Source of the DNA: Flavobacterium xinjiangense
Lineage (GTDB): Bacteria > Bacteroidota > Bacteroidia > Flavobacteriales > Flavobacteriaceae
DNA length: 64,000 nucleotides
Assembly: GCF_900142885.1 (NCBI RefSeq)
Contig: NZ_FRCL01000005.1
Span: forward strand, 222,531 to 286,530
Direction: 5' to 3'
Shown piece by piece: positions 36,478 through 46,930 of this stretch (its first letter is position 1; every line of letters starts with the position of its first letter). The notes under the pieces were generated by a model. That model was not told where the DNA came from, did not search any database, and worked only from the letters and a program-made list of their open reading frames with translations. The translations under genes and the position numbers were made by a program.

Positions 36478-37260
36478 TTAATGAAAAAACAAGGCGATTG
36501 CAATCTCAAGGGCAATTAAAATAATTACAACCCATTCCAGTCTGGAGCTTTCTCTAACGTTCAGTACATCGGTGAAAAGTGTCAGATTGTTTTCTACGAT
36601 TTGAAGGCGGTAATCGAGGTCTTTGAATCGGGTATTGATGTCAAAATTGACTTTTAGATGTCGGTTAAGGAGATTTAGTTCCTCATTATCCCAAACTAAA
36701 TTGGGATCGTCCAGAATATACAAATTGTCAACAATACTGTTTTTTACATTCAGAACTTTACCTATGTATTTAAGTAAATTGGTTTTTGAAATACTAAGTT
36801 TTCCGCGTTGTTCCAATTCCAGAATATAATGTTTTGAAGAGGTGATAAGTTCATTGGTTAGGACTTCATAATAATCTAATGCTACCGATTGTCCAATGTT
36901 TAGCATCACAATACGCAAAATAGAAGAATCAACTTGTGGAAAAATAACATAATTGTTTTTCACAACAACCTTTTGTAAATTATCGTCAGTTTCAATTCGG
37001 TATTCTTCGAATAAATCCAAATCGACCAAGTTAGTTGCGTAATTTTTTATAAAACTGATCAATTCACTTTTGGCGACCGCATCATAATTGGCGAAAACCA
37101 CCACCCCATAATCAAAAACGTATAGATAACGGTCCTTATCTTCCATTGCATAAAATACTTCGGAAGTAGATCCCGAATGTACTTCGGTACGAAAATCAGT
37201 GCGAAATTTTTTGATATTGAATGATTCCGCAATTTGGATAGCTTCGATTCGTATTTCCAT
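36478..37260 (-). CDS. RMD1/DUF155 family protein
   Basis: From the ATG at 37260 the protein has 260 residues; a TTG 21 bases upstream is less likely. The soluble part (DRYLYVFDYGVVVFANYD, then RIVMLNIGQSVALDYYE, LYILDDPNLVWDNEEL) matches the RMD1/YagE family (DUF155). A C-terminal membrane helix (VVIILIALEIAIALFF) anchors it. In yeast, members are mitochondrial membrane proteins; in bacteria the role is unknown. Confidence 0.88.
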   Translation of the reverse strand: MEIRIEAIQIAESFNIKKFRTDFRTEVHSGSTSEVFYAMEDKDRYLYVFDYGVVVFANYDAVAKSELISFIKNYATNLVDLDLFEEYRIETDDNLQKVVVKNNYVIFPQVDSSILRIVMLNIGQSVALDYYEVLTNELITSSKHYILELEQRGKLSISKTNLLKYIGKVLNVKNSIVDNLYILDDPNLVWDNEELNLLNRHLKVNFDINTRFKDLDYRLQIVENNLTLFTDVLNVRESSRLEWVVIILIALEIAIALFFH

Positions 37261-37681
37261 AAACAAATGATTTTGGAACAAATTTAATAAAAAAACAGGA
37301 TTGTTAAAATGGACGTTATTTCTTTATGACGATGCTTTTGAAGTGAATAATCTGAAAAATTAGATTTTTGCAATTTTTTCGAGGTTTATTGATTGATGTT
37401 AGTTGTCTCAATATTTATGAATTACATATTTGAAATAAGAAATAATAGTAAATATATTTATTTTATTGCTTGTTAAGTATTGGATTTTTGGTTTGTCAAT
37501 TGTTAATCAACTATGGAAATAGTTAATAAGAATCTGTGAAAATGACTACAAAACGCATTTCATCGGTAAATATTGTAATTAAACGATTAAATTTTGTAAT
37601 TATGTTTGTTTTTTGTATTAATTTTTTTAATTTTAAGGCGTTAATTATGTTAACTGTTGCACATTTAATAAAGATACCACC
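37261..37681. other. AT-rich intergenic region without a visible gene
   Basis: This is the 421-base gap between the divergent RMD1-like gene and the giant secreted protein. It is very AT-rich and contains TATGTTTG (near 37602), which fits a -7 promoter element for the secreted protein. I see no ORF, hairpin or repeat of note. Confidence 0.5.
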
Positions 37682-40600
37682 TTGAAAAAAAATACCACTA
37701 ACAAATTACTGCTTTCCTTTGTACTTCTCTGGTCCGTAATGCTTTTTTCTCAAGCTGATCCAACAATTCATGTCAGTTATGGAAACCCGCCAATAGAAAT
37801 TGCTAATGGGGGAACGGTAAATTTTGGTGCGTCAACAGAAATCGCATTTGCGATTACTAATATTCCATCTCAGGGTAATCCTTCATTGACACTAGCAAAT
37901 CCAGAGGTCACGTTAAGTAATTCCAATTTTGTAATTTCCTCTCCCGTTACTCAATTCAATATTAAAAAAGGTGAGACCAGCGTATTTAAAATAAGAAAAA
38001 ATAATTTTGCCTGTAATTCTTCGCCGCAATCTACCATCGTTACTATTAATTCTAATGGGAAAAATTATCCAACATTTTCTTTTATAATTACCTATACCAA
38101 TTCTCCGTCGATTTCTGTGTTAGGTGGTACGCCAACGCAACCTGTTCCTAATGGACAAACAGTTCCTACCTCAAGTACGGGAACGTTATACGGAACTGTT
38201 GATGTATTGGCATCTACTACTAGGACTTATGCAATTACTAATACGGGAACTTGTCCTTTGACCCTTGGTTCATTGACTTGTCTAACTTACAATCCGCAAA
38301 CGAGTTTACAATCCCCTGATTTTACTATAATTGCATTAACCGCATCTACCATTAATCCGGGAGGAGTTGCGTATTTAGTGGTTCGGTTTACCCCTCAATC
38401 TACTGGGATTAAATGGGCTATTATCTCAATACCTAACAATGACGCAACTAAAAACCCTTATAGTTTTGTGGTTAAAGGGGAAGCATATAACCCCACGGTG
38501 ACAGGTCCGGGGGGTATAAATGCAGATTTTAGACTTTGGCTTAAAGCCACGAGGGGAATAAATTTAGCTTCAGGAACTAAAATAGCCTTATGGAAAGATT
38601 TAGGTTCACTGGGTAAGGATGCTTCACAGACGACGGTGGCGAATCAACCAACTTTTGTTGATGCAGCAAGTAGTAATATCAATTTCAATCCTGTGGTGCA
38701 ATTTAAAAATGATGGGACTTCAAGTTTCAATCAATTTATGTATAACATAGAAAACGGGTACTATACTCATGAAACTTTTATAGTAATGGAACCTGATGGT
38801 GCGGTGGGAGCTCCAATGACGATAATCTCTGGAACCTCCGCTTCAAATCCTTCTTATCCTGTGGTTGCTAATGAGCATTCAGGAATTGGATTAGGTAATT
38901 TTACCTCCCGTCTATCAAACGAAAAACTATGGTTCAACCAATGGCAAACAACAAATTCACCTTACTTTACGGTTGCGGACGCTTTAGGTGATTATACTAA
39001 GGCTGGGATTATCAATACGCGAAATAAAACGACAACTGCCTCAGCTGGGATGGATTTATTATTTAATTCTAATACTATTGGCAATCAAACTAGCATCAGT
39101 GCAAGTCTTACTTACGGCAATTTGGGTTATGATGATGCTGGATTGTGGAAAGGTACTCCTTACAATATAGGCAAAAATTTGAATGAACCAACATATGGTA
39201 ATCTTAATGGTCGAGTGGCAGAGGTTATTTCCTATGCTTCTCGTGTTCCAGATGCAGATCGTCCAAAGATAGAAACGTATTTAGCTATAAAATATGGCAT
39301 CACGTTAGGCGTAAATGGCACTAGTAAAAACTACATTGATTCTGGGGGAAACATCATTTGGAATAGTACAAATAATGTGGGTTTTAATTATAACATTGCA
39401 GGTATTGGCAGAAATGTTGACTCAGATTTATATCAGAAGCAGTCAAAAAGCATTTATGATTCGAATGAAGTAACTATTGGATTAGGTGTAATAGCTGCGA
39501 CCAATAGTGCAAATATTAATCAGTTTAAAAAAGACCGTGATTTTTTAGTTTGGGGTTCTGATAATGGGACTTATACAGCAAGTGGTTCTAATACCACAAC
39601 AATTAGTAGCGGAATAACAACGTCGACAATTCGAATTAATAAAAAATGGAAAATTGTTGAAACTAAAACTGATGTGGATGGTGACGTCGAAAATGTTTTT
39701 GTAGGAATACCAGTAGCCGCTTTTAGTGCATTTCCAAAATTAGCTAATGAAGAATATGCCCTAATTGTTAGTGACAATCCTAATTTTAACGATGCAGATA
39801 TCATTGATATAATTCCACTGAAATCAGATGGAATTGGTAATTTGCAAACCTGGTATGACTTTGACGGTACTAAGTATTTTACTTTTGGGAAAGCACTCAA
39901 AGTGGAGACAAAACAATTAGTAAAAAGTACTGCCAGCATCATTGACAAAGATTTTTTAGTGGGGGAATATGCTTTAAATCTAAATAGTGGTTCATTTACA
40001 GTTGGATGTTGGATAAGAAATGATGGTTCAAATGCCACTAATAAAACCATATTTGGCAAGGGGACTAATTTAGAAATACGATTAAACGCTCAGAATAAAA
40101 TTGAGGCATTATGGGATGGCGCATCACGATTTGTTTCGAATACAGCTGTTGCAGATGGTAAATGGCATAATATTGTTGCAGTTTACTATGTGGGAAGCGC
40201 TGATTTTTATATAGATGGAGTTATAGAATCTTCCACTTTTAATCTGCAAAATCCATCACCTAATTATACCAGATTTTCAGTTGGTTCTCTTTATATTGAT
40301 AAAAATAATATTATTAATCCATTTATAGGAGAAATAGATGAGATTCATATTTGGGATATGGCATTATCTTCTGATCAGATAAATTATTTGATGAATCAGG
40401 AATTTGTGAAATACGCAGATAATACCGTAAATGGAAAAATTATACCACAATATATCACTAAGAATTCAGTCAAAACAATTCCTTGGACTAAGCTTAAAGC
40501 ATATTACGATTTTAATTCCTTTTATGGTACTACCGTGGAGGGATTAACGGATGATCGCAATTTTCTTCGAATTAAATATTTGAATAAAAACAAACAAATT

Positions 40601-42544
40601 TTAAATACCCAAACCGCACCATTACCTTATGAAACTGTTGCTGATGGTTTGTGGAGTAGTTCGGCCATTTGGAAAAACGGTTCCTTGCAAACCATTCCTA
40701 ATGATAATTCTATTGTAAATCAAACACCGCAACCTGTTGTAAAGGGGAATATTGTAAAACTATTAAATAATGTAGAATCAACTGGTAATAAAACACTTTT
40801 AGGATTGTTTGTTGAAGGTACAGATTCTGTAACCTACAAAACATTATTGGCAAGTAATAACACTAAAATAGAGGTTTCTAATTACTTAAAATTAGACGGT
40901 TTAATTGACTTAAAGGATCGTTCTCAATTAGTGCAGACTCTCAATAGCGAATTGGACCCAACGAGTAAAGGCTTTATAAAAAGAAGCCAACAAGGAACTA
41001 TTAATAAGTATAATTATAATTATTGGTCATCCCCTGTGGGGCCAATAAATAGTAGCTCCAATAATAATAATTATACCGTAAACGGAGTGTTTAAAGATGG
41101 TTCCACAACAACACCTCAAAATATAAATTGGGTTACTGGTTATAACGGTAGTCAAACCACACCTATAAGTTTAGCTAGGTATTGGCTGTATAAATTTCAG
41201 AATGGAACTGAATATGCTGATTGGATACATTTTGATGAAATCACAGACCCAATTCTCCCTGCTCAAGGATTTATTTTCAAGGGTGCAGGTGCAGTAGATT
41301 CCAGCAATTCATTAACTCAAAATTATACGTTTGTAGGAAAACCGTTTAATGGACTTATTAATGGTAATTCTGTTTTGGCAGACAACTTATTTTTGGTAGG
41401 AAATCCTTATCCTTCAGCTTTAGATGCTTATACATTTATTAGTGATAATATTAATACTATTGATGGCGAAATTACCGGAGAACTTTATTTCTGGCAACAT
41501 TCCCCAGACAATAATACTCATATATTGGGAGGATACACCGGTGGTTATGCTACATTAACATTAACTGGAGGAACTGGGCCGGTGGCTCCGATAGGTATTA
41601 ACGGAGTGGGAACAAGTACTAAATTATCTTATCAATATATTCCTGTTGGTCAAGGATTTTTTGTATTGGGAAAACTGGGAATTGTTGGAGCTGTACCTAT
41701 TATTTTTAATAATAATCAACGGGCTTTTGTTAAGGAAAATGATATAGATGATTTAGCTGTCCCTATATCCAATACCTTATTTAAAATAGTGCCAAAAAAG
41801 AATTATCCAATGGCTCCTGTTAACCACTTCAATGAGAACAGTAATGATGTAGTTTACAATAATTATAACACAAAAATCAGATTAGGTTTTAATACAGCTA
41901 AAAATTATCACAGGCAATTATTAATTGGTTTTATGAATGATTTAGCAACTGATGGACTTGATAAAGGTTATGATGGTTATCAAATAGATACACAAGCTAA
42001 CGATTTATATTTCCTGATAGATGATTGGGAATATACTATACAAGGTGTCGGAGCATTTGACGTTTCTAAAGTGTATCCATTGGGAATTAAGACTGATACA
42101 ATAGGTAATGTTCAATTTACAGTTGATAGCTCAGAATTTTTACCTGCAAATCAAAAAATATATATACACGATAAGGAAACTTCAGTTTACTATGACATTA
42201 CTGAAAAAGCTGCGGATGTTAATTTGCCAGCAGGGACTTTTAATACACGTTTTGAATTGGCTTTTCAAACAGACAAATCATTATCGGTAAAACAAAACGA
42301 ATTACCGGAATCGATGCTGATAGTATACAATAATGAAATAAAAAAGAAATTATGTATTAGTAAAAATCAGGCAATAGATATTAAAGAAGTTTCAATTTAT
42401 AACATCGTAGGTCAACAGCTAAGTACTGTAAAAAAAGTGCCGGATGGAGATACAGTAGAAATTCCGTTTAATTTGCAAAAAGGTGTTTACGTAGTGAAAA
42501 TAAGTACTGATAAAGGCGTAATCAGTAAAAAAATAGTAAAGTAA
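37682..42544 (+). CDS. Giant T9SS-secreted protein with LamG domain
   Basis: The protein has 1620 residues. The start is a TTG, chosen because it gives a signal peptide (MKKNTTNKLLLSFVLLWSVM) cleaved near FSQA; the nearest upstream ATG runs into a stop. Residues ~20-265 hold two repeats of the choice-of-anchor/HYDIN-like type. Residues ~275-560 are a large module common in T9SS proteins (FRLWLKATRGI, then VAEVISYASRVPDADRPKIE). A LamG-type concanavalin fold lies at ~745-920 (GKWHNIVAVYYVGSADFYIDG). The C-terminal ~75 residues are a type A sorting domain (VSIYNIVGQQLSTVKKV, GVYVVKISTDKG). It would be exported and attached at the cell surface, perhaps binding polysaccharide or cells. Confidence 0.92.
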   Translation: MKKNTTNKLLLSFVLLWSVMLFSQADPTIHVSYGNPPIEIANGGTVNFGASTEIAFAITNIPSQGNPSLTLANPEVTLSNSNFVISSPVTQFNIKKGETSVFKIRKNNFACNSSPQSTIVTINSNGKNYPTFSFIITYTNSPSISVLGGTPTQPVPNGQTVPTSSTGTLYGTVDVLASTTRTYAITNTGTCPLTLGSLTCLTYNPQTSLQSPDFTIIALTASTINPGGVAYLVVRFTPQSTGIKWAIISIPNNDATKNPYSFVVKGEAYNPTVTGPGGINADFRLWLKATRGINLASGTKIALWKDLGSLGKDASQTTVANQPTFVDAASSNINFNPVVQFKNDGTSSFNQFMYNIENGYYTHETFIVMEPDGAVGAPMTIISGTSASNPSYPVVANEHSGIGLGNFTSRLSNEKLWFNQWQTTNSPYFTVADALGDYTKAGIINTRNKTTTASAGMDLLFNSNTIGNQTSISASLTYGNLGYDDAGLWKGTPYNIGKNLNEPTYGNLNGRVAEVISYASRVPDADRPKIETYLAIKYGITLGVNGTSKNYIDSGGNIIWNSTNNVGFNYNIAGIGRNVDSDLYQKQSKSIYDSNEVTIGLGVIAATNSANINQFKKDRDFLVWGSDNGTYTASGSNTTTISSGITTSTIRINKKWKIVETKTDVDGDVENVFVGIPVAAFSAFPKLANEEYALIVSDNPNFNDADIIDIIPLKSDGIGNLQTWYDFDGTKYFTFGKALKVETKQLVKSTASIIDKDFLVGEYALNLNSGSFTVGCWIRNDGSNATNKTIFGKGTNLEIRLNAQNKIEALWDGASRFVSNTAVADGKWHNIVAVYYVGSADFYIDGVIESSTFNLQNPSPNYTRFSVGSLYIDKNNIINPFIGEIDEIHIWDMALSSDQINYLMNQEFVKYADNTVNGKIIPQYITKNSVKTIPWTKLKAYYDFNSFYGTTVEGLTDDRNFLRIKYLNKNKQILNTQTAPLPYETVADGLWSSSAIWKNGSLQTIPNDNSIVNQTPQPVVKGNIVKLLNNVESTGNKTLLGLFVEGTDSVTYKTLLASNNTKIEVSNYLKLDGLIDLKDRSQLVQTLNSELDPTSKGFIKRSQQGTINKYNYNYWSSPVGPINSSSNNNNYTVNGVFKDGSTTTPQNINWVTGYNGSQTTPISLARYWLYKFQNGTEYADWIHFDEITDPILPAQGFIFKGAGAVDSSNSLTQNYTFVGKPFNGLINGNSVLADNLFLVGNPYPSALDAYTFISDNINTIDGEITGELYFWQHSPDNNTHILGGYTGGYATLTLTGGTGPVAPIGINGVGTSTKLSYQYIPVGQGFFVLGKLGIVGAVPIIFNNNQRAFVKENDIDDLAVPISNTLFKIVPKKNYPMAPVNHFNENSNDVVYNNYNTKIRLGFNTAKNYHRQLLIGFMNDLATDGLDKGYDGYQIDTQANDLYFLIDDWEYTIQGVGAFDVSKVYPLGIKTDTIGNVQFTVDSSEFLPANQKIYIHDKETSVYYDITEKAADVNLPAGTFNTRFELAFQTDKSLSVKQNELPESMLIVYNNEIKKKLCISKNQAIDIKEVSIYNIVGQQLSTVKKVPDGDTVEIPFNLQKGVYVVKISTDKGVISKKIVK

Positions 42545-42599
42545 TAACTATAAAATTGTCTGACTTTTTGGGTGCAGTCTAGAAAGGGCTTTTTTAGTA

Positions 42600-45500
42600 T
42601 CATGTACTCATTTTATGCCTCGGCAGATTAATTTCATGTTCCTGCGGATAAGGTGCCCTATGGGTCATGCTGACATCTTCCTGAATTTGTTCGTGTACTT
42701 TATATTGCCTGTCACTTGTGTTGGAATAACGCGGATCAGGGATGAAGGGCATTTTAGCCATTTTGATAACGGTAATTGTAGGGAAATGATAGTCCACTTC
42801 AACAGTTCCAAGAAGAAGGTAACACCCACCGCCTTGAAAAGGATATTTTTCCAGGCTATTTGTAAAATGTGCGGTGTCAAAATATTCCCCTTCATGATCA
42901 ACCCAGGTTCCAAAATACATAGCTCCCATTTTGGTAGGTACGTGCTTTCTGGAAATAAGATAGGCCAGCATCTTTACGGTTTTTTTATGGTGACTTAATA
43001 AGTTTTTGGCCATTACCTGTCCCCGATATTCTGTCTGAAGTAAATCGAATGGAGTGCAGGAAACCGGAAAACTCAAGAGCTCTATTTCATCAAAAGCATC
43101 TTCAAAAGCGGATCGCTCGAGTATTGGCAACGTATATTCTTTGATTGGTTCCTGAAGGAGCATTAGGTTTCTATTTTCGGATTTGAAGTTGACCATAATG
43201 AGTCTGGCAATCACCAGTAACTGGTTTTTTGTTTTGCCGGTAAAGCGAAAGGCCCCAATAAAAATTAAAATCTGTATGCCTTCAATACCTATTGGAATGC
43301 GGTTGATGAAATCTTCCAAAGATTTGAATTCACCATGTGTCTCCCGCTCTGTAACTATAACATGCGCTACCTTACTTTCTAAACCTTCTAGATGCATGAA
43401 GCCAAGATAAACGTTGATACCATATAAGGTAGTTTCGTATTCACTCTTATTTACACAGGGATTGTGTATGGTAGCTCCAGACATACGTGCCTCGTGAATA
43501 TATACTTCAGTACGGTAAAAACCACCCTGATTATTGATGACGGCTACCATGAATTCAATAGGGTAGTGTACCTTGAGGTAGAGACTCTGGTAGCTTTCGA
43601 CTGCATAGGAAGCAGAGTGTGCTTTACAGAACGAATAGCCCGCAAAGGATTCAATCTGTCGGTATATTTCTTCGCTCAACTTCACCGGATGACCTTTTTG
43701 TGCACAACAGGCAAAGTAATTGTCTTTCACTTTTTGCAATGCTGCTTTCGAGCGTCCCTTGCCACTCATAGCCCGACGCAGAATGTCCCCATCGGCTGCC
43801 GGAAGGCCTGCATAATGTAAAGCGATTTTTATCACGTCTTCCTGATAGACCATAACCCCATAGGTTTCGCCGAGCTGTTCTTTAAAAACATCATGAAAAT
43901 ATTCGAACTTGTCGGGATGGTTGTGCCGGAAGATGTATTCTTTCATCATACCGGATTGGGCGACACCCGGACGAATAATTGATGAAGCTGCAACAAGGGT
44001 TTTGTAGTTATCGCATTTGAGACGGCGCAATAAACCACGCATAGCCGGACTTTCGATATAGAAACATCCAATGGTTTTTCCATGGCCTAGAAAATGATTC
44101 GCCTTAGCCTCATTTTTTGATAAAGCTGTATCGCGGATATCGACCTTGATTCCGCGATTTTTCTCAATTAGCTTTACACTATCATCGATATGACCAATAC
44201 CACGTTGGCTAAGGATGTCAAATTTTTCAAAACCGATATCCTCGGCAATGTGCATGTCGAACAAGACAATAGGAAACCCTTTTGGAGGCATTTCTAGAGG
44301 GGTATAATTGGTAATGGGTTCTTCCGAAATGATTATGCCGCAGGAATGCATGCTTCTTTGATTGGGGTATTTTTCGAGCAGCATGCCGTATTCCTGTACT
44401 AGTTTTACGATTGGATTTTTATCATGTAATAGCATTGGGTTTTTAGCCAATTGGTCTAATTCCTCTTTGGGTAAACCAAAAACTTTACCCACTTCCCGGA
44501 ATATCGAGCGGTATTTAAACTCCACATTGGTTCCACAAAAAGCGACATGATCGGAGCCGTATTTATCAAAAATGTATCGAAGAATGGTGTCGCGTTCTTT
44601 CCAGGACCAGTCAATGTCAAAATCGGGTGGACTCTTGCGGTTCACATTCAGGAAGCGTTCAAAATACAAATCCAGTTCAATAGGGCAGATGGCAGTAATG
44701 CCAAGACAATAGCTTACAATACTGTTAGCGCCGCTTCCTCGACCGATGTGCAAAAATCCCTTACTGATGCTGTATTGAATAATATCCCACGTAATCAGGA
44801 AATAGCCACTGAATTCTAGCTGGTCAATCACTTTTAATTCCTTTTCTACTCTTGCTTTTGCTTGCGGATTATTGGTGCCATACTTTTTTGATAATCCTTC
44901 ATAAGCGAGATTTGTCAAAAGCAGCATGTCACTTTCACGGCTTCCGGAATAGTATTTTTTGTTTCTGGGAGTTTTGAAATCAAATTCAAAATTACACTGA
45001 TCCAATAATTTTTTGGTGTTTTCGATGATTTGCGGATACTCCTCAAATTTGGCCAGCAATTCGTCCAAAGGGATCATCAGTTCAGATGTTTTACAATAAT
45101 CGGCTACAGTAAGTCTTGACAAAATAACATTGGTATCAATAGCCCTAAGGATTTTATGCAGATTGAATTCTCTTTTGGTCCGGAATGTGACGGATTGTAG
45201 CACCACCATTTTGTCAAGTCGGGCACTCCATTCCGGGAGAAACAATTTAAGAAGCTGTTCTGGAGAAGTTCCGGCATATTCATAGTCTTTTAATACTGTT
45301 GGTAGATTTTCTAATGGATAAATAATACATACGTCATTAAATGATGGTGCAACCAGTGGCAAAGGGCTATTTTCGAAATTGTGTTTGGTCAGAAAGCGGT
45401 TCATTTCGGCGAGACCATTTGCATTTTTGGCCAACCCGATATAACGCAATTTATGGTTGCAGCGAAATTCGATACCAACTAGTGGTTTGATGTTGACTTC

Positions 45501-45656
45501 TTCGCAGCCTTTTATGAAATCATAGATCCCGGTGACTGTGTTGATGTCCGTTAATGCCATTGTTTTGACTCCACAAATAGCAGCCTGCTGTATCAGTTCG
45601 TTGAGCGGAATGGTACCGTAGCGCAGGGAATGAAAAGAATGACAGTTGAGGTACAT
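42600..45656 (-). CDS. dnaE2: Error-prone DNA polymerase III alpha, DnaE2-like
   Basis: The protein has 1018 residues and belongs to family C, shorter than replicative DnaE. An N-terminal PHP domain (NCHSFHSLRYGTIPLNELI) precedes the palm with the Asp pair in PPDFDIDWSWKERD. The thumb/fingers follow (QRSMHSCGIII, GETYGVMVYQEDV), then the helix-hairpin-helix and OB-fold tail. It lacks the tau-binding and C-terminal parts of the replicative enzyme. It follows the Y-family polymerase with a gap of only four bases, so they form one unit with the LexA-like gene beyond. This is the mutasome arrangement known for ImuB-DnaE2, in which DnaE2 extends past lesions. Confidence 0.94.
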   Translation of the reverse strand: MYLNCHSFHSLRYGTIPLNELIQQAAICGVKTMALTDINTVTGIYDFIKGCEEVNIKPLVGIEFRCNHKLRYIGLAKNANGLAEMNRFLTKHNFENSPLPLVAPSFNDVCIIYPLENLPTVLKDYEYAGTSPEQLLKLFLPEWSARLDKMVVLQSVTFRTKREFNLHKILRAIDTNVILSRLTVADYCKTSELMIPLDELLAKFEEYPQIIENTKKLLDQCNFEFDFKTPRNKKYYSGSRESDMLLLTNLAYEGLSKKYGTNNPQAKARVEKELKVIDQLEFSGYFLITWDIIQYSISKGFLHIGRGSGANSIVSYCLGITAICPIELDLYFERFLNVNRKSPPDFDIDWSWKERDTILRYIFDKYGSDHVAFCGTNVEFKYRSIFREVGKVFGLPKEELDQLAKNPMLLHDKNPIVKLVQEYGMLLEKYPNQRSMHSCGIIISEEPITNYTPLEMPPKGFPIVLFDMHIAEDIGFEKFDILSQRGIGHIDDSVKLIEKNRGIKVDIRDTALSKNEAKANHFLGHGKTIGCFYIESPAMRGLLRRLKCDNYKTLVAASSIIRPGVAQSGMMKEYIFRHNHPDKFEYFHDVFKEQLGETYGVMVYQEDVIKIALHYAGLPAADGDILRRAMSGKGRSKAALQKVKDNYFACCAQKGHPVKLSEEIYRQIESFAGYSFCKAHSASYAVESYQSLYLKVHYPIEFMVAVINNQGGFYRTEVYIHEARMSGATIHNPCVNKSEYETTLYGINVYLGFMHLEGLESKVAHVIVTERETHGEFKSLEDFINRIPIGIEGIQILIFIGAFRFTGKTKNQLLVIARLIMVNFKSENRNLMLLQEPIKEYTLPILERSAFEDAFDEIELLSFPVSCTPFDLLQTEYRGQVMAKNLLSHHKKTVKMLAYLISRKHVPTKMGAMYFGTWVDHEGEYFDTAHFTNSLEKYPFQGGGCYLLLGTVEVDYHFPTITVIKMAKMPFIPDPRYSNTSDRQYKVHEQIQEDVSMTHRAPYPQEHEINLPRHKMST

Positions 45657-45660
45657 CGTG

Positions 45661-46842
45661 TTATAATTTGCGTTTTAAAATTTCGGACTTGTTATTGGGT
45701 TTGAATGTTGCTCCGGCACAACGCATAACAGCGTCAAAACCATATCTGCTTTTCATTCGGTCCATTGCTTGATACAGTGAAAGCATTTCTTCGGTATCCT
45801 CAAACATATTGATTTGGTACGTCCCTCTGACGAGTCCGCTGAAACGAATTCCGATTAATCGCAGTCGCATGCGGCGCTGGTATAATTTATCAAATAAATC
45901 TGTAACATTCTTTGTCAGAATATGATCGGCTGAGGTATAGGGTACTTTGCATTGTTTGGTTTCTGTGTCGAAATTGGCATACCGTATTTTGATGACCACC
46001 GTTGAAGTCAGCCATTCTTCTGATCGCAGCTGAAAAGCCAATTTTTCGACCATACCTATTAGCACTGATTTCAGTTTTGGGATGTCAATGGTATCCTGAT
46101 CAAAAGTATGTTCCGTCGAAATTGATTTTCGCTCGGTATAGGGTTCCACGGGATTATTATCGATACCGTTGGCTTTTTTCCAAATATCGATGCCGTTCTT
46201 GCCTATCATTCGTTGCAATACTTCTGCAGGCATTTCTGAAAGTGTCTGGATGGTGCGGATTCCTATTCGGGATAATAATTGAAACGTTACATCACCCACC
46301 ATAGGTATTTTTTGGATGGATAATGGATTTAAGAATTGCTTGACCTTATTCTCCGGTATTTCCAGGTTTCCCAGTGGTTTCCCTTCTCCAGTGGCAATTT
46401 TAGAGACTGTTTTATTTATAGATAACGCAAAACTTATAGGTAAACCGGTTTCTCTGGTAATGGATTGTGCCAGCTCGTTAGACCATTTATAACCCCCATA
46501 AAATTTGTCCATTCCGGTAATATCGAGATAAAATTCATCGATGCTGGCTTTTTCCACGACTGGGGCTTTCTCCTGAATCACCTCAGTGACATCATGTGAT
46601 AATCTGGAATACAATTCCATATCGCCTTTCATCACTTTTGCCTGCGGGCAGAGGCGTAGTGCCATTTTAATAGGCATTGCAGAACGTACCCCGAAGGTGC
46701 GGGCCTCATAAGAACAGGAAGCCACTACACCGCGGTCACCACCGCCAATGATTAAAGGGATTCCTTCCAGTTTTGAATTTCCCAGTCTTTCACACGACAC
46801 AAAAAAAGTGTCTAAATCCATATGTACAATTGCTCTTTCCAT
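45661..46842 (-). CDS. dinB: Y-family DNA polymerase (DinB/ImuB-like)
   Basis: From the ATG at 46842 the protein has 393 residues. I chose this start because AAGGA lies 8 bases ahead and MERAIVHMDLDTFF is the standard N-terminus; earlier ATGs at 46848 and 46863 also exist. The catalytic acids are in MDLDTFF and VEKASIDEFYLD, so unlike classical ImuB it keeps an intact active site. Fingers (RVRSAMPIK-type, ARTFGVRSAMPIKMA), thumb and the little finger (PYTERKSISTEHTF) follow. It would perform translesion synthesis with the DnaE2-like polymerase. Confidence 0.95.
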   Translation of the reverse strand: MERAIVHMDLDTFFVSCERLGNSKLEGIPLIIGGGDRGVVASCSYEARTFGVRSAMPIKMALRLCPQAKVMKGDMELYSRLSHDVTEVIQEKAPVVEKASIDEFYLDITGMDKFYGGYKWSNELAQSITRETGLPISFALSINKTVSKIATGEGKPLGNLEIPENKVKQFLNPLSIQKIPMVGDVTFQLLSRIGIRTIQTLSEMPAEVLQRMIGKNGIDIWKKANGIDNNPVEPYTERKSISTEHTFDQDTIDIPKLKSVLIGMVEKLAFQLRSEEWLTSTVVIKIRYANFDTETKQCKVPYTSADHILTKNVTDLFDKLYQRRMRLRLIGIRFSGLVRGTYQINMFEDTEEMLSLYQAMDRMKSRYGFDAVMRCAGATFKPNNKSEILKRKL

Positions 46843-46861
46843 AATCATCTTCCTTTTATAC

Positions 46862-46923
46862 ATTACAAAATTAGTACAGATTGTAACAAAAATGTTTATA
46901 TTTGTTGTTACAAATTATAACAA
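46862..46923. promoter_or_regulatory. Repeated TTGTWACAA operators between dinB and the LexA-like gene
   Basis: TTGTAACAA at 46881-46889, its inverse TTGTTACAA at 46905-46913, TTATAACAA at 46915-46923 and a half copy ATTACAA at 46862-46868 lie in the 88-base divergent spacer. They are the likely operators of the LexA/UmuD-like repressor, controlling both directions. Confidence 0.68.
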
Positions 46924-46930
46924 AATCAAC

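Noticed and set aside
39571..40059. Minus-strand frame of 162 residues within the T9SS protein gene
   Set aside because: It lies antisense to a LamG-containing coding sequence with normal codon pattern and has no recognisable motif.
46748..46930. N-terminal extension of the LexA-like repressor
   Set aside because: It overlaps dinB antisense and the operator repeats; the XRE domain begins normally at 46931.
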